NCBI GenBank assembly: GCA_903847545.1
Contig: CAINDZ010000762.1
Location: 1-7,450, forward strand
DNA length: 7,450 nucleotides
Source: an uncultured bacterium
GTDB lineage: Bacteria > Krumholzibacteriota > Krumholzibacteriia > LZORAL124-64-63
Direction of reading: 5' to 3'
A program made the translations under genes and the position numbers. Of this stretch, positions 1-6,935 are shown piece after piece. Within the stretch, counting starts at the first letter, position 1, and each line of letters begins with the position of its first letter. The notes below the pieces were generated by a model. It ran no database searches. It worked only from the letters and a program-made list of their open reading frames with translations, and was not told where the DNA came from.

Positions 1-1100
1 CGCAGGGCGCCCCAGGCGGTGGCCGCCGCGCCGCGCACGCCGACGCGCGCGTCGGGCAGTCGCTCCGACGCGGCGCGCGCCAGGCGCAGGCGCCACGCCG
101 GCAACAGGCTCTCGACCGTCTCGGCCTGCGGCGGCAACGGCGCGTCGGCCACCACGGCCGCCATCGCCGCCAGCGCCGTCTCGGCCACGCCCGGCGTGGC
201 GGACGTCGCCGCCGCGACCAGCACGTCGGCGACCTCGGCCAGCGTCGCGTTGTCGGGGTCGCTGCCGCGGCGGGCCAGCGGCGCCGCCAGGGCTCCCAGC
301 GCCCGGCAACCGGCGATCACCGCGCGGTCACGGTCACGCCCGTGCAGCCGGCCGTGCGCATCGAAGCCGTCCAGCACCGCCGCCAGCGCGGCAACGCCGT
401 GCTGCCGGCCCAGGGCGCGGTAGGCGTGCACGCGCTCCTGGACGTAGGGCGAGCGCGCGAAAGGGGCCAGGGTCACCGTCAGCGTCGAGTCCGGGGCCAG
501 TTCCGCGCAGCGCAGCACCCTCCAGCGCACGTCCGAGCGCTGGTGGGCCAGGCCTGCGGTGATCGCCGCCCGCAGCGAGTCCGGCTGCACGCGCGCGGCC
601 TGCTGCCTGAGGCCGTCCCAGGCCACGGCCGCCTCGGCGGGCGCGGCCAGGCGCGTGCCCTTCAGCAAGGCCGTCCCGTCGTTGGGCACATGGGCCAGCG
701 CGGCAAGCGCCGCGACGCGCAACGCCGGCCGCGTGTCGGCCGCCGCGCGGCTGAGCGCCGGCACGGCGCGCTCGTCGCCGAGCAGGCCCAGACTCCAGGC
801 CGCCTCGGCGCGCACGGCGAAGCTGCGGTCGCGCAGCAGGTTCTCCAGGGCGGGGACCACGTCGTCGCGGCCGATCAGGCCGGCGGCCCGCGCCGCGCCC
901 AGGCGCACGAAGCCGTCACGGCTGGACAGGGCCTGGGCCAGCGAGTCGGCCGGGGCCAGGCGCCGGTCCTGCCAGCGCGCGATGTCCTGCAGCCGTTCCT
1001 GGCGGTGGGGGTCGTCGCCCCGGCAGCCCGGCGCCGCCAGCGTGGCGGCCAGCCCCAGCATCGCCACGGCGCGGCGGATGGTCCTTCGACTCGGCGTCAT
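1..1100 (-). CDS. Exported HEAT-repeat protein, probable lipoprotein (5' part; runs off left edge)
   Basis: Reading the minus strand from ATG at 1100-1098 gives 366 codons without a stop to the window edge, so the C-terminus is missing. The protein starts with a basic stretch (RRTIRR) and a hydrophobic Ala/Leu segment (residues about 11-24), then Cys26 in the context LAAPGC. This looks like a type II signal peptide, although Ala at -3 and Pro at -2 make the lipobox weak. Residues about 52-140 form recognisable HEAT/PBS-type helical repeats (VRLGAARAAGLIG, VRAEAAWSLGLLGDE, LRVAALAALAHV). Further weaker Ala/Leu-rich helical repeats continue to residue 366. HEAT arrays are protein-binding solenoids, so a scaffold or binding role in the periplasm or at the outer membrane is likely, with no enzymatic motif visible. 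Related HEAT proteins in Gemmatimonadota-like bacteria are, from memory, sometimes fused to a cyclophilin-type peptidyl-prolyl isomerase. That domain would lie outside the window. AAGGAC (1111-1106) sits 5 bases before the start. Confidence 0.85.
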   Translation of the reverse strand, partial: MTPSRRTIRRAVAMLGLAATLAAPGCRGDDPHRQERLQDIARWQDRRLAPADSLAQALSSRDGFVRLGAARAAGLIGRDDVVPALENLLRDRSFAVRAEAAWSLGLLGDERAVPALSRAAADTRPALRVAALAALAHVPNDGTALLKGTRLAAPAEAAVAWDGLRQQAARVQPDSLRAAITAGLAHQRSDVRWRVLRCAELAPDSTLTVTLAPFARSPYVQERVHAYRALGRQHGVAALAAVLDGFDAHGRLHGRDRDRAVIAGCRALGALAAPLARRGSDPDNATLAEVADVLVAAATSATPGVAETALAAMAAVVADAPLPPQAETVESLLPAWRLRLARAASERLPDARVGVRGAAATAWGAL

Positions 1101-1105
1101 CTCAC

Positions 1106-1134
1106 GTCCTTGCGGTTGGATCAGGTCCTTGCGG
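1106..1134 (-). repeat. Tandem copies of a Shine-Dalgarno-containing decamer in the leader of the HEAT gene
   Basis: The minus-strand decamer CCGCAAGGAC occurs twice, at 1134-1125 and at 1115-1106, with a 19-base period. The start-proximal copy provides the AAGGAC ribosome binding site 5 bases before ATG (1100-1098). The upstream copy lies almost exactly at the predicted transcription start, so the short leader consists mostly of the two repeats. The function of the second copy is unknown. Confidence 0.6.
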
Positions 1135-1140
1135 GCGGCC

Positions 1141-1169
1141 AGCATAGCACCGGCGCGCGGCCGGGTCGA
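1141..1169 (-). promoter_or_regulatory. Candidate sigma-70-type promoter for the HEAT-repeat gene
   Basis: On the minus strand a -35-like TCGACC (1169-1164; 4 of 6 matches to TTGACA) is followed after 17 bases by TATGCT (1146-1141; 4 of 6 to TATAAT). A TG lies one base upstream of the -10, giving an extended -10 (TGCTATGCT). Transcription would start near 1134, leaving a leader of about 34 bases. This is one of the few AT-richer spots in the intergenic region. The call rests on motif inspection only. Confidence 0.45.
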
Positions 1170-1235
1170 CGGCGGGATCGGCGCGGCCCGGCCGGCCTTG
1201 CCCGCGCCCCCGGAACCGCCGGCCCGGCGCCGGTT

Positions 1236-1264
1236 TTGACCCCTGTCGGCTGCGGTGTTAGACT
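1236..1264 (+). promoter_or_regulatory. Candidate sigma-70-type promoter for asd and the downstream gene cluster
   Basis: TTGACC (1236-1241; 5 of 6 matches to TTGACA) is followed by a 17-base spacer and TAGACT (1259-1264; 4 of 6 to TATAAT). The optimal spacing, and the contrast with the extremely GC-rich surroundings, make this the best plus-strand promoter in the intergenic region. Transcription would begin near 1271, about 45 bases before the asd start codon. No operator palindrome or riboswitch-like fold was recognised in the short leader. Confidence 0.55.
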
Positions 1265-1315
1265 GCCGCCGCCGGCACCCGGCCCGATTCCCTCCCACGA
1301 CAGGGGTTGACCGTC

Positions 1316-2308
1316 ATGCGCACCGCCGTCCTCGGCGCCACCGGCCTGGTGGGCCGGACCATGCTGCGACTGCTCGAGAACTGCAACTGGGTCGAAGGTG
1401 AGCCGGTCGCGCTGGCCTCACCGCGGTCGGCCGGTTTCGAGTTGCCGTGGCGGCAGGGCGTACTGGCCTGCCGCGCCGTCGAGGCCACGTCGTTCGACAA
1501 TATCGATGTCGCCCTGTTCAGTGCCGGCGGCGGCCCGAGCCGGGAGTGGGCCCCCGTGGCGGCCAAGGCGGGCGCCGTGGTCATCGACAACTCCTCGGCG
1601 TGGCGGCAGGATCCCGCCATCCCCCTGGTCGTGCCCGAGATCAACGGCGACCTGGTCGACGGCCTCGCGTCAGGCATCATCGCCAACCCCAACTGCTCGA
1701 CCATCCAGGTGGCGCAGGCGGTGGCCGCGCTCGAGGCCGGGTGGGGCCTCGACGAGGTCCACGTGACGACGTTCCAGGCCGTGTCGGGCGCGGGGCAGAA
1801 GGCCGTCGCCGAGCTGGCGCGGCAGAACGCCGGCGAGGTGATGGGCGCCCCGGTCTTCCCGCGCGCGATCGCGCGCAACGTGATCCCCGCCATCGGCGCG
1901 CCGCTGGACGACGGCTCGTTCGAGGAGGAGGCCAAGGTCGTGCGCGAGCTGCGCAAGATCCTCGGCCGCGACGACTCGCTGAAGGTCACCTGCACCGCCG
2001 TGCGCGTGCCGGTGGTCAACGCCCATGCCGCCGCCGTGCGCGTGGTGTGCCGGCGCCCCCTCACGCCCGAGAGCGCCGCCGGGGCGCTGGCGGGCTGGCC
2101 CGGGGTCGAGGTCGCCGCGACCGCGCATGACTACGCGACGCCGCGCGAGGTCGACGGCAGCACGACCGTGCACGTCGGCCGCCTGCGCCAGGATCCCAAC
2201 GACGCGCGCGCCCTGCTGTGCTGGGTCGTTGCCGACAACCTGCTCAAGGGCGCGGCCTGGAACGCGGTGCAGATCGCCGCGCGGCTGGCCGCGTGGCGCG
2301 CGCGGTGA
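1316..2308 (+). CDS. asd: Aspartate-semialdehyde dehydrogenase
   Basis: This cytoplasmic enzyme reduces aspartyl-4-phosphate to aspartate-4-semialdehyde with NADPH, the branch point to lysine/diaminopimelate, threonine and methionine. The 330-residue protein opens with the nucleotide-binding loop LGATGLVG (6-13). It carries the catalytic cysteine Cys127 in NPNCSTIQ, the TTFQAVSGAGQKAV segment (151-164), and RVPVVNAH (230-237), which supplies the substrate-binding arginine and catalytic His237. The C-terminal DNLLKGAAWNAVQIA helix is also typical of the family. Length is normal for the shorter type found in Gram-positives and many other phyla. ATG at 1316 is preferred because AGGGG (1302-1306) lies 9 bases upstream and the protein then starts directly with MRTAVLGATG. 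The in-frame TTG at 1307 abuts the same purine run and is too close to use it. The stop overlaps the next gene's GTG by 4 bases. Confidence 0.96.
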   Translation: MRTAVLGATGLVGRTMLRLLENCNWVEGEPVALASPRSAGFELPWRQGVLACRAVEATSFDNIDVALFSAGGGPSREWAPVAAKAGAVVIDNSSAWRQDPAIPLVVPEINGDLVDGLASGIIANPNCSTIQVAQAVAALEAGWGLDEVHVTTFQAVSGAGQKAVAELARQNAGEVMGAPVFPRAIARNVIPAIGAPLDDGSFEEEAKVVRELRKILGRDDSLKVTCTAVRVPVVNAHAAAVRVVCRRPLTPESAAGALAGWPGVEVAATAHDYATPREVDGSTTVHVGRLRQDPNDARALLCWVVADNLLKGAAWNAVQIAARLAAWRAR

Positions 2309-3096
2309 TCCACGCCGCGGCATTCGACGCCACCCCGGCGCGCCCCACGTTCCTGGGCCGGTTGCACCCGGCCGTCAGGCTGGGCTGGCTGGTCCTGGTG
2401 GTCGTCGTGACGTTCGCCGCGCCCTGGCCTGCGGCGGCGACGCTCGCGACGCTGCTTGTGGCGCTGCTGGCCCGCTCCGGGATGGGCCTGCGGGCGCAGG
2501 CGCGCCTGTTGCGGCCGTGGGCGCCGATGGCGCTGCTGGCCCTGCTCGTGCACACGCTGACGACGACGGCGGCGGCGCCGCTCGGACACCCGTCGTGGGC
2601 GGGCGTGCTGGCCGGCCTGCGCGCCCTGCTGCGCCTGGCGGCGGGCCTTGCCGCGCTGGCGGCCTACCAGCGATCGGCGTCCCTCGACGACCTGGTCGCC
2701 GGCCTCGGCTGGTGGCTGCGGCCGCTGGCCCGGATCGGCCTCGCGGTCGAGGACCTGGGGCTGGCCGTGGCCGTGGCCTGCGGCACGGTGCCGCAGGTGA
2801 TCGGCGAAGGGCGCCGGTTGCAGGCCGTGACCCGCCTGCGGCGGGCGACGCCGCCGACGTCCGGCGCGGGGCGCCGGCGTCGCACCCGACCCTGGGCGGG
2901 CGTCGTGGACCGCGCGCGCCTGGTCGTGCCCCTGCTCGAGACGCTGGCCCGCCGGGCCGAGACGATGGAGATCGCGCTGCGCGGACGGCGCCCCGCCGCG
3001 GCGCGCGTGGGGCACCCGCGCCTCCGCGAGTGGGCCCCGCTGGGCACCGGCCTGGCGGCGGTCGTGGCGATGTTCCTGCTGCGCGGGGGGCGCTGA
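2305..3096 (+). CDS. EcfT-like transmembrane subunit of an energy-coupling factor (ECF) transporter
   Basis: This 263-residue membrane protein has several hydrophobic helices (about 25-40, 42-57, 71-90, 98-121 and 245-259). It starts with a typical EcfT-like LHPAVRLGWL segment (20-29). EcfT links the two ATPases to the substrate-binding S component through two cytoplasmic coupling helices ending in Ala-Arg-Gly-like motifs. The second motif is present as AETMEIALRG (218-227). The corresponding first motif, within VPQVIGEGRRLQAVTRLRR (162-180), has R-L-R-R instead of an Arg-Gly pair. An Arg/Pro-rich linker (about 181-198) separates the two helices. Start GTG at 2305 overlaps the asd stop (GTGA), implying translational coupling. 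An upstream in-frame start at 2218 would lie deep inside asd and adds only non-membrane, shadow-like sequence. No EcfA or S component is visible, so the substrate is unknown. Family assignment is fairly secure; activity is not. Confidence 0.78.
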   Translation: MIHAAAFDATPARPTFLGRLHPAVRLGWLVLVVVVTFAAPWPAAATLATLLVALLARSGMGLRAQARLLRPWAPMALLALLVHTLTTTAAAPLGHPSWAGVLAGLRALLRLAAGLAALAAYQRSASLDDLVAGLGWWLRPLARIGLAVEDLGLAVAVACGTVPQVIGEGRRLQAVTRLRRATPPTSGAGRRRRTRPWAGVVDRARLVVPLLETLARRAETMEIALRGRRPAAARVGHPRLREWAPLGTGLAAVVAMFLLRGGR

Positions 3097-3097
3097 G

Positions 3098-3916
3098 ATG
3101 CACGACGAAGGCGCCTCGCCCCGCGAGGAATACAGGCTGCGCGTCGACCTTGCCTACGTGGGCCGCGACTTCCAGGGCTGGCAGATCCAGGCCGTGGCGC
3201 GCACGATCCAGGGCGAACTGCGCCACCTGGTCAGCCGGGTCCTCGACCGCGAGGTGACCCCCGTGGGCGCCGGGCGCACCGACACCGGCGTCAACGCGCG
3301 CGGCCAGGTCGCGCACATCGCGCTGCGCTCGGAGGCCGAGTGCGACCGCCTCATCCGCGCGCTGCCGGGTATGGTTCCGGGCGACATCGCCATCACCGCC
3401 ATCCGGCGCGTGAGCCCCGCCTTCAACGCGCGGCTGGCGGCGACCTCGCGCCGCTACAGCTACCACCTGCTGCTCGGCCGCGACATCTTCCGCCCCTACT
3501 GCTGGCAGCTGGGTCGCGACCTCGACCGGGCGGCGGTCGACCGCGCCGCCGGCTGGTTCCTGGGGGCCCACGATTATGCCAGTTTCTGCAAGACCAGCTC
3601 GCTCAAGGATGACGGCAACATCTGCGACGTGTCGCTGTGCACGCTTGAATGGGGCGCGGACTCGGCTATCTTCCACGTGAAGGCCAACCGCTTCCTGCAT
3701 CACATGGTGCGCAACATGGTCGGGCAGCTGGTCGAGGTCGGCTATGGACGGCGCGAGGCGGACGACATCCCGCGCATCCTGGCCGCCCGCAGCCGCTCGG
3801 CCGCCGGCGGCATGGCGCCGCCCCAGGGCCTCTTCCTCGAGGAAGTGACCTACCCCGAACACCTTCTCGATCCCGGCTACCAACCGCCTTCTTCCGCACA
3901 AGGAGTCGACGCATGA
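3098..3916 (+). CDS. truA: tRNA pseudouridine(38-40) synthase TruA
   Basis: TruA isomerises uridines 38-40 in the anticodon arm of many tRNAs. The 272-residue protein shows the family landmarks: YVGRDFQGWQ (20-29), the catalytic loop GAGRTDTGV (57-65) with nucleophile Asp62, RRYSYHL (118-124) with the conserved tyrosine Tyr120, GAHDYASFC (156-164), and the ANRFLHHMVRNMVGQL core (196-211). Length is normal, with a short polar extension before residue 13 and a Pro/Ser-rich tail. The residue after GV in the catalytic loop is Asn66, where the common motif has His (GVHA/GVHG). The start ATG at 3098 follows the ecfT stop by one base (TGAGATG). A G-rich run at 3084-3090 serves as ribosome binding site. 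The stop overlaps the next start (ATGA). The ecfT-truA order is the same as in the Firmicute ecfA-ecfA'-ecfT-truA cluster. Confidence 0.95.
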   Translation: MHDEGASPREEYRLRVDLAYVGRDFQGWQIQAVARTIQGELRHLVSRVLDREVTPVGAGRTDTGVNARGQVAHIALRSEAECDRLIRALPGMVPGDIAITAIRRVSPAFNARLAATSRRYSYHLLLGRDIFRPYCWQLGRDLDRAAVDRAAGWFLGAHDYASFCKTSSLKDDGNICDVSLCTLEWGADSAIFHVKANRFLHHMVRNMVGQLVEVGYGRREADDIPRILAARSRSAAGGMAPPQGLFLEEVTYPEHLLDPGYQPPSSAQGVDA

Positions 3917-4566
3917 AGTTCTTCATCGACACGGCCGACCTCGATGCCATCCGCGAGATCAAGGCCATGGGCATGTGCGACGGCGTCACGACCAACCCCA
4001 GCCTGATGGCCAAGGCCGGGCGCACGGACACCGACGCGCTGCTGAAGGAGATCTGCCGCGTCGTGCAGGGCCCCGTCAGCGGCGAGGTCATCGCGCTTGA
4101 CGCCGAGGGCATGGTCGCCGAGGGGCGCCGCCTGGCGAAGGTCGACGACCACATCGTCGTCAAGGTGCCCACCACCTACGACGGCCTCAAGGCCACCGCC
4201 GCGCTCGCCGCCGACGGCATCGCCGTCAACGCCACGCTCGTGTTCTCGGCCAGCCAGGCGCTGCTGATGGCGAAGGCCGGCGCCGCCTACGTCTCGCCGT
4301 TCGTCGGGCGCCTCGACGACGTCAGTGAGGACGGCATGCAGTTGATCGAGGACATCTGCCAGATCTACGAGAACTACGACTTCGAGACCGAGATCATCGT
4401 CGCCTCGGTGCGGCACCCGATCCACGTGGTCGAGTCGGCGCGGCTGGGCGCCCACATCGCCACGATCCCGCCCGAGGTGGTGCGCAAGCTGGTCGCGCAC
4501 CCGCTGACCGACAAGGGCCTGGCGGCCTTCCTGGCCGACTGGCGGAAGCTGCAGGAAGGTCGCTGA
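3913..4566 (+). CDS. tal: Transaldolase, short FSA/TalC family
   Basis: This 217-residue class I aldolase belongs to the decameric FSA/TalC/MipB group. It begins MKFFIDTADL, followed by DGVTTNPS (23-30), SGEVIALDAEGM (56-67), the Schiff-base lysine Lys84 in VVKVPTTYDGLKA, and AYVSPFVGRLDD (125-136). The group includes fructose-6-phosphate aldolases and true transaldolases. In Escherichia coli FsaA the distinguishing residues are Gln59, Ala129 and Tyr131. Here the aligned positions are Glu58, Ser128 and Phe130, the transaldolase pattern. The predicted reaction is transfer of dihydroxyacetone between sedoheptulose-7-phosphate and glyceraldehyde-3-phosphate in the pentose phosphate pathway. The start is well supported: AAGGAG (3900-3905) lies 7 bases before ATG, which overlaps the truA stop. 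Sedoheptulose-7-phosphate is the ADP-heptose precursor, a possible link to hldD downstream. Confidence 0.93.
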   Translation: MKFFIDTADLDAIREIKAMGMCDGVTTNPSLMAKAGRTDTDALLKEICRVVQGPVSGEVIALDAEGMVAEGRRLAKVDDHIVVKVPTTYDGLKATAALAADGIAVNATLVFSASQALLMAKAGAAYVSPFVGRLDDVSEDGMQLIEDICQIYENYDFETEIIVASVRHPIHVVESARLGAHIATIPPEVVRKLVAHPLTDKGLAAFLADWRKLQEGR

Positions 4567-4567
4567 G

Positions 4568-5790
<1,223 letters not shown>

Positions 5791-5797
<7 letters not shown>

Positions 5798-5806
5798 CGA
5801 CAGGGC
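5791..5806 (+). other. Small GC-rich hairpin spanning the protease stop codon, directly before the next ribosome binding site
   Basis: GCCCTG (5791-5796) pairs perfectly with CAGGGC (5801-5806) around the tetraloop ACGA. The stem and loop contain the protease stop codon TGA (5795-5797). The hairpin ends at the base before AAGGGAG (5807-5813), the ribosome binding site of the downstream epimerase gene, whose GTG start is at 5820. There is no T-run, so termination is unlikely. Ribosomes ending on the protease gene would melt the stem, which could help couple or tune translation of the epimerase. Confidence 0.45.
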
Positions 5807-5819
5807 AAGGGAGACCGAC

Positions 5820-6893
5820 GTGGAACAGACGAACACCCAGGCCGGCGCGCAGTGGCGCCGGGTGCTGGTGACCGGCGGGTCCGGCTTCAACGGCATCAAC
5901 CTCATCCGCTACCTGCTCGAGCGCGGCGTCAACGTGCGCTCGCTCGACGTCGCCCCGTTCACCTACGCCGACTGCCTCGGCCGCATCGAGGTGGTCGAGG
6001 GTGACATCCGCGACCGCGAGGTGGTCGCCCGCGCGATGAAGGACGTCGACCTGGTCGTCCACTGCGCGATGGCGCTGCCGCTGTACGCCGAGAAGGACAT
6101 CATGACCACGGGCATCGACGGGACGCGCATCCTGCTCGAGGCCGCGCAGCGCGAGAAGGTCGCGCGCTTCGTGCACATCTCGTCGACCGCCGTCTACGGC
6201 ATCCCCGACCACCACCCGCTGCTCGAGACGGACAAACTCGACGGCGTCGGGCCCTACGGCATCGCCAAGGTCGAGGCCGAGGCCGTCTGCGCCGGGTTCC
6301 GCGCGCAGGGCATGGTCGTGCCGGTCATCCGCCCCAAGAGCTTCATCGGCCCCGAGCGCCTGGGCGTGTTCGCGCTGTTGTACGACTGGGCGAAGGACGG
6401 CCGTGGCTTCCCGATGATCGGCAGCGGCAACAATCGCTACCAGCTCCTGGATATCGCCGACCTGTGCCAGGCCATCTGGCTGTGCAGCACGCTGGACGAG
6501 AAGGTCGTCAACGACGTCTTCAACATCGGCGCCGGCGAGTACACCACGATGAAGCAGGACTGGCAGGCGGTGCTGGACCGGGCCGGGCACGGCAAGAAGG
6601 TCGTCGGCATGCCGGCCGAGCCCCTGATCTGGACGTTGCGCATCCTCGAGAAGCTGGGCATCTCGCCGCTGTACAAATGGGTGTACGAGACGGCCAGCAA
6701 GGACTCGTTCGTGTCGATCGAAAAGGCGCAGCGCGTGCTCGGCTACGCGCCGCAGTTTTCGAACCAGCAGGCCCTGGTGCGCAACTTCGAGTGGTACCTG
6801 GCGCACATCGACGAGTTCCGCAACGCGTCGGGCGTCTCGCACCGCGTGCCCTGGAAGCAGGGCATCCTCGGGGTGGCCAAGAGGTTCTTCTAG
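5820..6893 (+). CDS. NAD-dependent epimerase/dehydratase, extended SDR family, substrate unknown
   Basis: This 357-residue extended short-chain dehydrogenase is probably a nucleotide-sugar epimerase or dehydratase, or a related 3-beta-hydroxysteroid-dehydrogenase-like enzyme. The Rossmann motif is VTGGSGFNG (17-25, GxxGxxG), with Asn24 where Ile or Leu is usual. Asp43 at the end of the second strand favours NAD over NADP. GDIRD (61-65) is the conserved acidic loop. The catalytic set is Ser121/Ser122/Thr123 in ISSTAVYG plus Tyr146 and Lys150 in PYGIAK. The C-terminal part has the KAQRVLGYAP segment (about 304-313) typical of sugar epimerases and ends in a basic, hydrophobic tail (WKQGILGVAKRFF) that could be an amphipathic membrane-contacting helix. 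The GTG start is supported by AAGGGAG (5807-5813) 6 bases upstream. Position between an envelope protease and hldD suggests a role in surface polysaccharide or lipopolysaccharide synthesis, but no specific substrate can be named. Confidence 0.87.
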   Translation: MEQTNTQAGAQWRRVLVTGGSGFNGINLIRYLLERGVNVRSLDVAPFTYADCLGRIEVVEGDIRDREVVARAMKDVDLVVHCAMALPLYAEKDIMTTGIDGTRILLEAAQREKVARFVHISSTAVYGIPDHHPLLETDKLDGVGPYGIAKVEAEAVCAGFRAQGMVVPVIRPKSFIGPERLGVFALLYDWAKDGRGFPMIGSGNNRYQLLDIADLCQAIWLCSTLDEKVVNDVFNIGAGEYTTMKQDWQAVLDRAGHGKKVVGMPAEPLIWTLRILEKLGISPLYKWVYETASKDSFVSIEKAQRVLGYAPQFSNQQALVRNFEWYLAHIDEFRNASGVSHRVPWKQGILGVAKRFF

Positions 6894-6935
6894 CGTATCC
6901 GGCCGCGGGCAACCGGCGGCACAGGGGGTAGGCGC

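Noticed and set aside
1214..1237. Possible hairpin AACCG...CGGTT followed by TTTT between the divergent genes
   Set aside because: Only 5 pairs form cleanly, no plus-strand gene precedes it that would need terminating, and the T-run is part of the candidate -35 region of the asd promoter.
342..1310. Long plus-strand open frame (322 codons) and two shorter ones at 19-423 and 559-1239
   Set aside because: They are antisense to the HEAT-repeat gene. The translations are Arg/Ala/Gly/Pro-rich with no domain, and very high GC removes stop codons on both strands.
1307..1315. Alternative TTG start for asd three codons upstream
   Set aside because: The only purine-rich ribosome binding site ends directly at this TTG, leaving no spacing, and family members begin at the following ATG context.
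2375..3901. Minus-strand open frame of 508 codons opposite ecfT and truA
   Set aside because: It lies antisense to two well-supported genes, and its translation is low-complexity Arg/Pro/Ala sequence without recognisable motifs.
6902..6920. GCCGC/GCGGC inverted repeat between the epimerase and hldD
   Set aside because: It has only 5 base pairs with a 9-base loop and no T-tract, as expected by chance in such GC-rich DNA.
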